A stretch of DNA of 64,000 nt from Couchioplanes caeruleus (GTDB lineage: Bacteria > Actinomycetota > Actinomycetes > Mycobacteriales > Micromonosporaceae): positions 310,001 through 374,000 of the forward strand of contig NZ_RJKL01000001.1 in the NCBI RefSeq assembly GCF_003751945.1. Direction: 5' to 3'. Each line of letters begins with the position of its first letter. The first letter of the stretch is position 1. Below are positions 48,728-57,242 of this stretch, piece by piece. A program made the position numbers and the translations under genes. Below the pieces are notes generated by a model that was not told the DNA's origin, did not search any database, and saw only the letters and a list, made by a program, of their open reading frames with translations.

Positions 48728-50125
48728 TTACCTCCTGGTGGCGGCCCGTGCCGCGGCGATGGTTCCGGTGGTGGAGCGGCCGTCGAGATAGGGCACGATC
48801 ACGGTCTGGCCGCCCCAGCGGTGCATGAGTGCGGCCTCGGGCAGGTCGGGACCGCCGTCGGCGTAGTCGCCGCCCTTGACCCACACGTCCGGGCGCAGCC
48901 AGGTGAGCACCGCCTCGGGCGTCGGCTCATCGAAGATCACGACCGCGTCGACGCAGTCGAGGGCGGCCAGCAGCCGGGCCCGGTCGGCCTGTCCGGTCAG
49001 CGGCCGCTCCGGCCCCTTGAGCGCGGCGACGCTGCGGTCGGAGTTGAGGCAGACGACCAGGCAGTCGCCGAGCTTGCGTGCCGCTTTCAGGGTCGCAAGA
49101 TGTCCGATGTGGAGCAGGTCGAAGCAGCCGCCGGTGGCCACCACCGTGCCTCCTCGCGCCCGGATCTCGGCGACGAGCCGACCCACCTCCTCGGCGCCGA
49201 TCCGCTCCGGGCTCTCGGGCTTGCGCTCGGGGGCCAGCGCCGCGGTGACACCGCCGGCGGCCACGTACGCGGTAGCGGCGGCGACGGCCTCCTGGACCGC
49301 CTCGGAGACGAGGGCGCCCCGGGCCAGGGCGAGGGCGGCGGTGGCGGCGAACCTGTCCCCCGCACCGCAGGTGTCCCCGTCCGCCTCGTCGGGGGCCGGC
49401 ACCACCAGCGGCGTCGGCCCGTGGTGGCAGAGCACCGCGCCGGCCCGGCCGACGGTGACCGCCACCGCGCCGGCACGCCAGCGCTGGCGGAGCTGATGTC
49501 CGGCGCGCTGGACGGCGGCGAGCATCGAGCCGCCGCCCGCGTCGCCGGTGAGCGCGCGGACCTCGGACTCGTTCGGCGTCACCAGGCGCACGTTCGGCAC
49601 CGGCGCGGGCCCGTGCGGGTGCGGGTCCCACACGATCGGCGCCCGGGTCTGCTCCAGGGCATGGCGCAGCTCCGGGTGCCGGGTGACGCCGCGGCCGTAG
49701 TCGCTGACCAGGACGGCGGTGGCGGCGCGGAGCACCTCGAGGGCGGCCTCGGGCGCGGCGCCGGGCGGTTCCGGGTCGCCGCCGCGGTCCAGTCGCACGA
49801 GGACCTGGCCGCCGGCGCGCAGGCGGATCTTCTCCGGGGTGGCGCCCGGCAGCGGCAGCGCGTACACTGCGACGCCCGCGGCGGTGAGCAGCTCGCTGAG
49901 CCGGGCCGCGGCAGGGTCGTCGGCGAGGGCCGTGACCAGCGCGACGTCGTGGTCCTGGCCGGCCGCGAGCAGGGCGGCGAGGCCGGCGCCGCCGGGCCGG
50001 TCGGCGACCGACCTCTCGTCGAGCACCGGGGCGGGCGCGTCCGGCGCCACCCGGCGTACGGCGCCGTCGATGTCGCGGTCGAGCAGGGTGTCGCCGACCA
50101 CGACCAGCAGGGGCCGGCCGCTCAT
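48728..50125 (-). CDS. hldE: Bifunctional heptose-7-phosphate kinase/heptose-1-phosphate adenylyltransferase
   Basis: 465 aa from ATG 50125, close to E. coli HldE (477 aa). N-terminal PfkB kinase: 'VVVGDTLLDRDIDGAVRRVA', 'VLVSDYGRGV' and 'DGDTCGAGDRFAATAALALA' (anion hole and catalytic Asp near 245). C-terminal nucleotidyltransferase: 'VVATGGCFDLLHIGHLATLK' with HxGH near 325 and 'WVKGGDYADGGPDLPE'. It phosphorylates C1 of heptose-7-P and then forms ADP-heptose. It overlaps gmhA (ATGA). Both domains have their motifs, so both activities are expected. Confidence 0.93.
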   Translation of the reverse strand: MSGRPLLVVVGDTLLDRDIDGAVRRVAPDAPAPVLDERSVADRPGGAGLAALLAAGQDHDVALVTALADDPAAARLSELLTAAGVAVYALPLPGATPEKIRLRAGGQVLVRLDRGGDPEPPGAAPEAALEVLRAATAVLVSDYGRGVTRHPELRHALEQTRAPIVWDPHPHGPAPVPNVRLVTPNESEVRALTGDAGGGSMLAAVQRAGHQLRQRWRAGAVAVTVGRAGAVLCHHGPTPLVVPAPDEADGDTCGAGDRFAATAALALARGALVSEAVQEAVAAATAYVAAGGVTAALAPERKPESPERIGAEEVGRLVAEIRARGGTVVATGGCFDLLHIGHLATLKAARKLGDCLVVCLNSDRSVAALKGPERPLTGQADRARLLAALDCVDAVVIFDEPTPEAVLTWLRPDVWVKGGDYADGGPDLPEAALMHRWGGQTVIVPYLDGRSTTGTIAAARAATRR

Positions 50126-50736
50126 GACACCAGCACCGCCTCGCGCCGGGCGGCCACGGCTTTTCCCAGCACTGCGGGCAGCGCGCGGTCGAGGTACTCG
50201 CACATCACGTGGACCGAGATGAGATGCAGCTCCTGCACCACCTGCGAGTCGTCCGACGGGCAGCACAGCGCCTCGTCGCACGCCTCGGCGAGCGGGCTCG
50301 GGCCGTTGCCGACCAGGGCCCAGGTGCGCACGCCCAGCTCCCGGGCGGCGTGCGCGGCCCGCACCAGGTTGGGGCTGCGGCCGCTGGTCGACATCAGCAT
50401 GAGCACGTCGCCGGGGCGGCCGTGCGCGCGCACCTGGCGGGCGAACACCTCGTCGTAGCCGTAGTCGTTACTGATCGCGGTGACCGTCGAGGAGTCCGGG
50501 GTCAGGGCGATGGCGGACAGCGGCATCCGCTCGTCGCGCAGCCGTCCGACCAGCTCGGCCGCGAGGTGCTGGGCCTCGGCCGCGCTGCCGCCGTTGCCGG
50601 CGACCAGCAGCCGTCCGCCGGTGCCGAGGTGGCGGGCGAGCTGGGCGCCCCAGCGGGCGAGACGCCCGGACGCCGCGGCCCGGTACGGCCCCAGCGCCGC
50701 CGCCATGCCGCGCACATGGGTGTCCAACGGATCCAT
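50122..50736 (-). CDS. gmhA: Sedoheptulose-7-phosphate isomerase GmhA
   Basis: 204 aa from ATG 50736. SIS fold with 'LLVAGNGGSAAEAQHLAAEL', 'AISNDYGYDEVFARQVRAHG', 'VLMLMSTSGRSPNLVRAAHA' and 'DDSQVVQELHLISVHVMCEY', closely following the E. coli GmhA layout, including the metal-binding His/Glu positions. It turns sedoheptulose-7-P into D-glycero-D-manno-heptose-7-P, the first committed step. Start and stop overlap neighbours by 1-4 nt. Confidence 0.93.
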   Translation of the reverse strand: MDPLDTHVRGMAAALGPYRAAASGRLARWGAQLARHLGTGGRLLVAGNGGSAAEAQHLAAELVGRLRDERMPLSAIALTPDSSTVTAISNDYGYDEVFARQVRAHGRPGDVLMLMSTSGRSPNLVRAAHAARELGVRTWALVGNGPSPLAEACDEALCCPSDDSQVVQELHLISVHVMCEYLDRALPAVLGKAVAARREAVLVS

Positions 50737-51959
50737 CACACAACCGCCTCTCGGGACTCCGTGCTGGTCAGGTGCCGGCCGGCGACGGACGCGTAGACCG
50801 CCGCGAGCCGGGTGGCGACGCGCCGCCACGAGTAGGAGTGCGCGGCGCGGTCGGCCGCGGCCGCCGCATACGAGATGCGGCGCACCTCGTCGCCGAGCAG
50901 CCGGCGCAGGGCCAGGCCGAGCTCGCGGGGCTCCCGCGGGGGCACGAGGTCGCCGGTGACGCCGTCGACGACCGTGTCCGTCAGGCCGCCGACCGCGGTG
51001 CCGACCACGGGTACGCCGCACGCCATCGCCTCGAGCGGGGTGAGCCCGAACGGCTCGTACCAGGGCGCGGCGGCGAGCACCTCCGCCGAGCGGTACCAGC
51101 GCGGCATGTCCGCGGCGGCGACCGCCCCGGCCAGCCGGACCCGGTCGGCCACGCGGCACTGCCCGGCCAGGGCGCGCAGGCGGCGGGCGTACGGGTCGTC
51201 GTCGAGGCGGCCATCGGGCGGGCCGCCGACGATCACCAGCTCCGCGCCGGGAACCGACGGCAGGGCGCAGATGAGGTCCTCGTATCCCTTGCGGGGGACC
51301 AGGCGCCCGACGGTGAGGATCCGCGGCCGCTGCGGGTCGCGGGGCTCGGCCGGCCCCTCGGGGCAGAACAGCGCGGTGTCGACGCCGGAGGGCACGAGCG
51401 TCATCTGAGTGCGCGGCACGCCCATCAGCAGCAGCTCGCGGATCTCGTCCTGGCACTGCACGACGACCCGGTCGACGACCCGGCCGAGCTGGCGCTCGTA
51501 GGAGATCCGGTGCGCCGGACTGGTGTCGGCGGCGCCCTGGTGGCGGCGCTTCACCGAGCCGAGCGCGTGGTAGGTGAGCACGACCGGCACGTCGCAGGCC
51601 CGGGCGGCGGTCACCGCCGCCAGCCCGCTCATCCAGAAGTGCGCGTGCACGACGTCGGGCGCCCAGGTGCCGCGCCAGTCGGCGGCGGTCCACTCGGCGA
51701 AGTCGCCCATGTACGGCAGCAGGTCGTCCTTGGCCAGCGTCATGGCGGGCCCGGCCGGCACGTGCACCACCTCGAAGCCGTGGACCTCGACGACCGGGGG
51801 CGGTGCGGGGTCGTCGCGGCGGGTGTAGACGCGGACCTCGTGGCCCTGCTCGGCCAGCGCGGCGGCCAGGGCGGCCACGTGGGCGTTCTGACCGCCGGCG
51901 TCGACGCCGCCGAGGGCGGACAGCGGGCTGGCGTGCTCCGAGATCATCGCGATGCGCAT
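50736..51959 (-). CDS. Glycosyltransferase family 4
   Basis: 407 aa from ATG 51959. GT-B fold: 'ISEHASPLSALGGVDAGGQN' and 'VVHAHFWMSGLAAVTAARAC' in the N-terminal domain; 'ILTVGRLVPRKGYEDLICAL' and 'YEPFGLTPLEAMACGVPVVG' (donor-binding E-x7-E) in the C-terminal domain. Resembles sucrose/trehalose-phosphate-synthase-like GT4 enzymes. Donor and acceptor unknown. It overlaps both neighbours (TGATG with gmhA; 16 nt with the upstream GT). Confidence 0.88.
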   Translation of the reverse strand: MRIAMISEHASPLSALGGVDAGGQNAHVAALAAALAEQGHEVRVYTRRDDPAPPPVVEVHGFEVVHVPAGPAMTLAKDDLLPYMGDFAEWTAADWRGTWAPDVVHAHFWMSGLAAVTAARACDVPVVLTYHALGSVKRRHQGAADTSPAHRISYERQLGRVVDRVVVQCQDEIRELLLMGVPRTQMTLVPSGVDTALFCPEGPAEPRDPQRPRILTVGRLVPRKGYEDLICALPSVPGAELVIVGGPPDGRLDDDPYARRLRALAGQCRVADRVRLAGAVAAADMPRWYRSAEVLAAAPWYEPFGLTPLEAMACGVPVVGTAVGGLTDTVVDGVTGDLVPPREPRELGLALRRLLGDEVRRISYAAAAADRAAHSYSWRRVATRLAAVYASVAGRHLTSTESREAVV

Positions 51960-52879
51960 GTTTCCTCTTCCAGCAGTCGGTCCCAGTCCGCGAGGAAGCG
52001 GTCGAGGCCGTAGCGGGCCAGGGCGACCTGGCGGGCGCGCTCGCCCAGCCGGCGGGCCGCCTCCGGCTCGTCGATCAACCATTGCGCCGCCTCGACCAGG
52101 GTGTCGACACGGGTGGAGAGCACGCCGGCGTCGGGGGGCACGGCGGCCACGGCCTCGGTGGTGGCCAGCGCCAGAACCGGCATCCCGATCTGCATGGCCT
52201 CGATCAGGCTCAGTCCCAGCGAGGTCCATCGACAGAGGTGCAGGTACGCCCGCCGCTGGGCGATCGCCTCGTGCATCCGCGCCTGCGGCGGATCGTCGTA
52301 CGTGGTGACGTTCTCCATGCGCAGTCCGGCGACGCCCATGCCGTACACGTCGAGCGGGGCGACGGCCGCGAACCGCGGCATGAGGTCGGTGCCGGTGACC
52401 CGGTGGCGCCGGACCGGCTCGTTCGTGACGACCGCGAACCGCGCGAGCTCGCCGGTCCAGCGCACCGCGGGCTCGACGATGCCGTGCTCGATCACGGTGG
52501 TGCGGGCCGACCCGGTGTCCCAGAACAGCTCGTTGAAGTGGGTGACGTGGGCGACGACGAGGTCGTCCCGGTCGGCCATCGGGTGCCTCGAGTGCGGGAC
52601 GTCGCCCTTGGGGGTGTTGTGCTCGACGTAGATCTTCGGCGCGCGCAGGTGCGCGACGCGCTCCAGCTCCTCGGGACGCTGGAGCACGACCACGTCGACG
52701 TCGTCCGGCCGCAGGGCGCCCACGTCGACCTCCTCGACGGTCTCCGGCCAGTCGAAGGTGCGAGCCCGGCCGCGCCCCCACTCGTCGCGCCCGGCGTTGA
52801 CCGGCACGAGATAGCGGTGTTTGCCCTGGACGAACGCCGTCGTCCAGGACCCGTGCACGTGCCAGAGCAGAATGTTCAC
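51944..52879 (-). CDS. Glycosyltransferase (GT-B-like)
   Basis: 311 aa from GTG 52879 (GTGA overlap). 'MNILLWHVHGSWTTAFVQGK' opens the protein; 'PKIYVEHNTPKGDVPHSRHP' and the C-terminal 'RWTSLGLSLIEAMQIGMPVL' (E-A-M motif as in GT4) suggest a GT-B glycosyltransferase with a shortened N-terminal domain. It is one of five transferase modules in the operon. Specificity unknown. Confidence 0.78.
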   Translation of the reverse strand: MNILLWHVHGSWTTAFVQGKHRYLVPVNAGRDEWGRGRARTFDWPETVEEVDVGALRPDDVDVVVLQRPEELERVAHLRAPKIYVEHNTPKGDVPHSRHPMADRDDLVVAHVTHFNELFWDTGSARTTVIEHGIVEPAVRWTGELARFAVVTNEPVRRHRVTGTDLMPRFAAVAPLDVYGMGVAGLRMENVTTYDDPPQARMHEAIAQRRAYLHLCRWTSLGLSLIEAMQIGMPVLALATTEAVAAVPPDAGVLSTRVDTLVEAAQWLIDEPEAARRLGERARQVALARYGLDRFLADWDRLLEEETCASR

Positions 52880-54453
52880 GCGGCGACCTCTTCCGTTCGG
52901 TTCTCGGGGGTCCGCACGCCGAGCAGCCGCAGGGCGGCGAGGACGTCGGCGGGCCGGATGGTCGAGAGGCAGGGGTGCCCCGGGACGGGGCAGCGGGTGG
53001 CGCGGGTGTCCCGGCAGGCGGCGGCGGGGTCGCCGAGGCGCACGTGCGGCACGCGGTAGGGACCCCACTGCCCGAAGGGGACGGTCGGGGCGTAGAGGCT
53101 CACCACCGGGGTGCCGACCGCGGCGGCGAGGTGGGCCGGCCCGGTGTTGGCCACGACCGCGGCGGCCGCCCCGGCGAGCAGGCCCGCGAGGCCGGCCATG
53201 CTGGTCGGTCCGGTGTCGGTGGCGACGGTGCCGGCCACGAAGGCGGCGAGATCCCGCTCCCCCGGTCCACCGGTCACCAGGACCCTGTGCCCGTCGGCGG
53301 CGAGGGCGGCGACGACGGCCCGCATCGTCTCGGGTGGGCACGAGCGGGCCTCGACGGAGGCGCCGGGGTGCACCACGACGTAGTCGCCGTCGTCGCGGAC
53401 CGGCCCGAGGATGACCCGCAGGCCGCCGTCGTCGGTGTCCGGCAGCGCGAACCCCGCCGCGGCGGCGACCGAGCGGGCCCGTTCCGCCTCCGGCAGTCCC
53501 GCGGGCACGCGGTGCCGCACGTCCAGCAGCGACCCGGGATAGTCCTCGCTGATCGCGGTGATCCGGCGTACCCCGGCGGCGCGCAGCAGCAGCGCCAGCG
53601 GCAGCGCCGACTGGTGGAACGAGGTGAAGACGACGGCCTCCTCCGCGCCGGTCGCGGCGAGCCGATCGGTGAGCTGCCGGACGAAGGCGGCGTCGACGTC
53701 CCGCGGCTGCGGGTCGATCCAGGGCAGCCGGGCCTCGACGATCTCGTCGACGCCGGGCAGCAGCTCGGCGGCGGCCCGGCCGCGCGGGCCGCAGAGCAGC
53801 ACGACGCGCTCGGCGCCCGCGGCGACCGCGCGGATGCCGGGACCGGTCAGCAGCACGTCACCGGCGGAGTCGGACCGCACCACCAGCACCGTGCCCGCGC
53901 GTGGACGACCGACGACCGGCGTGACCAGCGCCTGCCGCTGCAGGATCAGGTCGGCGGCGCGGCCCAGGTCGCTGGCCACGGCGGGGGCGGCGGCGATCTC
54001 GGGGGCCAGCGTGACCGCGGTGGGAACCATGATGCCGGTGGCGCCGGCGGCACCGGCGGCGACCATGTCCCGGCCGATGTCACCGACGACGACGCAGCGC
54101 GGGGCGGCGGTGCCGAGGGCGGCCGCGGCGTCCTCGATCATCCCCGGCGCGGGCTTGCGGCAGCGGCAGGCCGCCGCGTCGTCGTGCGGGCAGATCTGCC
54201 ACACGTCGAACGGGCCGAGCAGTTCCTCCACCCGCGCGTGGACGGCGTCGAGCTGCGCGGCGGTGAACCGGCCCCGGGCCAACCCGGACTGGTTGGTGAC
54301 CACCCCCAGCCGCAGTCCGGCGGCCCGCAGCCGGTCGAGGGCGGCCCGCGCGCCGGGCATCGGCCGCACCAGCGTGGGATCGCCGTTGTAGGGGACGTCC
54401 ACGACCAGCGTGCCATCCCGGTCGAACAGGACGGCGTCGTACAGCCCGCTCAC
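52876..54453 (-). CDS. gmhB: Fusion: heptose-1,7-bisphosphatase GmhB + GT9 glycosyltransferase
   Basis: 525 aa from GTG 54453 (GTGA overlap with GT2). Residues 1-180 are a GmhB-type HAD phosphatase: 'AVLFDRDGTLVVDVPYNGDP' (Asp nucleophile), 'VVTNQSGLARGRF', the zinc loop 'CPHDDAAACRCRKPAPGM' and 'VVVGDIGRDMVAA'. Residues 195-525 are GT9: 'VLVVRSDSAGDVLLTGPGIR', 'YVVVHPGASVEARSCPPETM' and 'AVVANTGPAHLAAAVGTPVV'. One chain thus removes C7 phosphate during ADP-heptose synthesis and probably transfers the heptose. The fusion ties pathway and transfer together. Confidence 0.9.
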   Translation of the reverse strand: MSGLYDAVLFDRDGTLVVDVPYNGDPTLVRPMPGARAALDRLRAAGLRLGVVTNQSGLARGRFTAAQLDAVHARVEELLGPFDVWQICPHDDAAACRCRKPAPGMIEDAAAALGTAAPRCVVVGDIGRDMVAAGAAGATGIMVPTAVTLAPEIAAAPAVASDLGRAADLILQRQALVTPVVGRPRAGTVLVVRSDSAGDVLLTGPGIRAVAAGAERVVLLCGPRGRAAAELLPGVDEIVEARLPWIDPQPRDVDAAFVRQLTDRLAATGAEEAVVFTSFHQSALPLALLLRAAGVRRITAISEDYPGSLLDVRHRVPAGLPEAERARSVAAAAGFALPDTDDGGLRVILGPVRDDGDYVVVHPGASVEARSCPPETMRAVVAALAADGHRVLVTGGPGERDLAAFVAGTVATDTGPTSMAGLAGLLAGAAAAVVANTGPAHLAAAVGTPVVSLYAPTVPFGQWGPYRVPHVRLGDPAAACRDTRATRCPVPGHPCLSTIRPADVLAALRLLGVRTPENRTEEVAA

Positions 54454-55463
54454 CGGGCGGACCCCAGCGGGCGGGCGCCGCGCCACCGGACCCAGCCCCG
54501 CAGCCAGTGGACGGTGGCGACCGGCGGGATCGCCACGCTGGTCAACGCCATCGTGGTGACCTCACGGGCGGTACGCGGTCCGGGCGCGATCCGGGCGGCG
54601 GCGAACTCCGCGGTCCCGGCGGCCCAGACCACGGCCGCGGCGGACACGGCGGCGGACCAGGCCCGGCGCCGGGTGAGCAGGGCGGGAACGGTGAACGCCG
54701 CGGCGAGGATCCCGGCGGCACTCACCGTCAGGTGCCGGCGGCGGCGGCCCGGTGGAATCTCGAGACGGGTACGCCAGTCGCGGCCATAGAGGCGGCGCAG
54801 GAGGGCGTCGTCGGTGTTGCCGCGCTGCGTGCGTACGCTCACCCAACGGTCTTCCGGACGCACCGGATGGGTGACCGTCCGCACCCCCTGGACAAGCTGG
54901 TAGCCCGCTTGCCGCACCCGGTGCGCGAGTTCCGCGTCCTCCCGGAACGCCCGGGGCAGCCGCTCGTCGAAGCCGCCCGCGGCGGCCAGCGCGCCGCGGC
55001 GGTACGCCATGTCCGCGGTGATCCAGGCGCCGTCGGCGAGCCCGGCGGTGACCCGCTCCCAGTCGGTGGGGCGGCGCCCGGCGGGCAGCGGCACCCGCAG
55101 GACGCCCTGCACTCCCCCGACGTGCGGGCCGGCGCCGGTCAGGTCGTCGTGCAGGCGGGCGAGCCAGTCCGGGTCCGGCACCACGTCGTCGTCGAGGAAC
55201 GCCACCCACTCGTGGCTCGCCGCCTGCCAGCCGACGTTGCGCGCGGCGGCCGGGCCCGCGGCCCGGCCGGTGAGGACCTTGACGTCGATGCCGGGCGGCA
55301 CCGGCAGCTCCTGCGCCGGGTGGCGCCGGTCGTCGACCAGCAGGAACTCGACCGGCACCGGCGCCGGCTCCGCGGTGGCGAGCGCCGCCAGCAGGGCGGT
55401 CAGGCTGGGCCGGCCGAGGGTGGGCACCACCACCGAGATTCCGGTCATCGACCGTCCGCTCAT
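54450..55463 (-). CDS. Family 2 glycosyltransferase with C-terminal membrane helices
   Basis: 337 aa from ATG 55463 (ATGA overlap); ATG 55448 is an alternative. GT-A signature: 'ISVVVPTLGRPSLTALLAAL', 'NVGWQAASHEWVAFLDDDVV' (DxD) and 'GFDERLPRAFREDAELAHRV' (ED base). The final 90 residues contain two hydrophobic stretches ('VSAAGILAAAFTVPALL', 'AWSAAVSAAAVVWAAGTA') that should anchor it in the membrane, suggesting a lipid-linked acceptor. Sugar specificity unknown. Confidence 0.87.
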   Translation of the reverse strand: MSGRSMTGISVVVPTLGRPSLTALLAALATAEPAPVPVEFLLVDDRRHPAQELPVPPGIDVKVLTGRAAGPAAARNVGWQAASHEWVAFLDDDVVPDPDWLARLHDDLTGAGPHVGGVQGVLRVPLPAGRRPTDWERVTAGLADGAWITADMAYRRGALAAAGGFDERLPRAFREDAELAHRVRQAGYQLVQGVRTVTHPVRPEDRWVSVRTQRGNTDDALLRRLYGRDWRTRLEIPPGRRRRHLTVSAAGILAAAFTVPALLTRRRAWSAAVSAAAVVWAAGTAEFAAARIAPGPRTAREVTTMALTSVAIPPVATVHWLRGWVRWRGARPLGSAR

Positions 55464-57103
55464 CGGCCGTCTCCGAAGGCCTTCGCGCGGTGCACCGCGA
55501 AGGGGCCGAGCGCGAGCAGGTCGACCGGCGCGGAGCCGAACAGCTCCATCGCCTCGCGGGGCGTGTCCACCATCGGCCGACCGGCGGTGTTCAGCGAGGT
55601 GTTCACCACCACGGGAAGCCCGGTGAGGCGCTCGAACTCGGCCAGCATCTCCGCCACGACCGGCTCGGTGTCGGTGTGGACGGTCTGCACCCGCGCGGTG
55701 CCGTCGACGTGCGTGACGGCCGGGATGCGGTCCTTCCACTCCGGTTTGACCCGGTGCACGAAGAGCATGTACGGGCTCGGGTAGACCCCGTCGAAGATGT
55801 CGGCGAAGCGCTCGGCGCGCACCATCGGCGCGATCGGGCGGAACTGCTCGCGGCCCTTGACGTTGTTCATCCGGGTCTGGGTGTCGGCGTCGCCCGGGTG
55901 CGCGAGCAGCGAGCGGTGCCCCAGGGCGCGCGGGCCGTACTCGCTGCGGCCCTGGTACCAGGCCACGATGCCGTTGGCGGCGAGCACCCGCGCGGCCTCG
56001 GCGGCGATGGACTCCGGCCGGGTGTACGGCAGCGCCGCCCGCCTCAGCTCGGCCTCCAGCTCCTCGTCGCTCCAACCACGACCGAGGTCGGCGCCGGTGA
56101 ACGCGGCGATCGGGCCGGCATCGCGGGCCACCGCGCACGCGGCGCCGAGTGCGGTGCCGGAGTCGCCGGCGGCCGGCTGCACCCAGACCCGGTCGAACGG
56201 CCCCTCGGCGGCGACGCGCGCGTTGGCCACGCAGTTCAGCGCGGTGCCTCCGGCCATGGTGAGGGTCTTGAGGCCACCGGACGCCTCGTACGTCCAGCGG
56301 GCGAGGTCGAGCAACACCTCCTCCAGGCGCACCTGCACGCTCGACGCGAGGTCGGCGTGGGCCTCGGTCATCTCGCCCTCGGCCGTGCGCGCCTTGGCCA
56401 GCGCGGACCAGTCGATGCGCTCGACGGTGAAGCCGCCGTCGTCGTTCGCGTGCACCCACTCGCGGAACAGGTCGAGGTACCTCGGCCGGCCATAGGAGGC
56501 CAGCGCCATCACCTTGTATTCGTCGGACGAGTGCAGGAAGCCGAGGTGGCGGGTGAGGTCCTCGTAGAGCAGGCCGAGCGAGTGCGGCAGCTCCTGGCTC
56601 GCCAGCGTGGTGAGCCGCCCGTCGCGGTAGGCGCCGGCGAGGTGGCTGGCGACCTCGCCGCGCCCGTCCAGGACCAGCACCGCGCTGTCCTCGGTGACGG
56701 ACAGTCCCGCCGAGGCGGCGTGCGCGACGTGGTGCGGCACGAAGCGGACCAGCTCCGGGTCGAGCCCCGGCAGCGCGCCCGCGAGGAACTGCGGTGCCCG
56801 GCGGGCGTAGTCGACGCGCAGGTGGTCCCACGGGTCGCTGAGCCCGAGGCTCGCCGCGTCGCGGGTGAGTCCCGGGTCGAAGGAGTAGGCGACGGCGTCG
56901 AGATCGCCCGGCTTCAACCCGGCCTCCTCGAGGCACCAGGCGGCGGAGAGCTCGGGAAGCTCCCAGGCGGCGAACGGCACGGGACGCTTGCCGTGCTTGC
57001 GACGGCTGAAGCGTTCCTCCTCGGCGGCGGCGACGATCCGGCCGTCCACGATCAGGGCGGCGGCCGGGTCGTGGAAGATCGCATTGATTCCCAGGACACG
57101 CAT
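55460..57103 (-). CDS. Carbamoyltransferase (NodU/CmcH/TobZ family)
   Basis: 547 aa from ATG 57103, first gene of the heptose operon. N-terminal ASKHA fold: 'VLGINAIFHDPAAALIVDGR' and 'AAEEERFSRRKHGKRPVPF'; 'HHVAHAASAGLSVTEDSAVL' carries the metal-binding His; C-terminal YrdC-like/carbamoyl domain: 'YQGRSEYGPRALGHRSLLAH' and 'VVNTSLNTAGRPMVDTPREA'. It transfers a carbamoyl group from carbamoyl phosphate via carbamoyl-adenylate to a hydroxyl of a sugar or antibiotic. This indicates that the operon's glycan or metabolite is O-carbamoylated. Confidence 0.93.
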   Translation of the reverse strand: MRVLGINAIFHDPAAALIVDGRIVAAAEEERFSRRKHGKRPVPFAAWELPELSAAWCLEEAGLKPGDLDAVAYSFDPGLTRDAASLGLSDPWDHLRVDYARRAPQFLAGALPGLDPELVRFVPHHVAHAASAGLSVTEDSAVLVLDGRGEVASHLAGAYRDGRLTTLASQELPHSLGLLYEDLTRHLGFLHSSDEYKVMALASYGRPRYLDLFREWVHANDDGGFTVERIDWSALAKARTAEGEMTEAHADLASSVQVRLEEVLLDLARWTYEASGGLKTLTMAGGTALNCVANARVAAEGPFDRVWVQPAAGDSGTALGAACAVARDAGPIAAFTGADLGRGWSDEELEAELRRAALPYTRPESIAAEAARVLAANGIVAWYQGRSEYGPRALGHRSLLAHPGDADTQTRMNNVKGREQFRPIAPMVRAERFADIFDGVYPSPYMLFVHRVKPEWKDRIPAVTHVDGTARVQTVHTDTEPVVAEMLAEFERLTGLPVVVNTSLNTAGRPMVDTPREAMELFGSAPVDLLALGPFAVHRAKAFGDGR

Positions 57104-57242
57104 GGGCGCCCGGGTACCCCACTCTCCCCGACTTACTCACATGATCAACGACTTCTTCAAACTTCTTGATCGAGTCACTGACCAGCACTGATAGAAGCAC
57201 TTGTCAGGTTTGGACCACGGCGGAGGGGGCAACCCCGCGCGC
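57104..57242. promoter_or_regulatory. Divergent promoter region of heptose operon and aldehyde dehydrogenase
   Basis: 139 bp between two divergent genes. It is markedly AT-richer than the flanks (57130-57200). It contains partial dyads around 'acttcttcaaacttcttgatc' but no certain operator. It must carry the promoter of the ten-gene operon. Confidence 0.55.
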
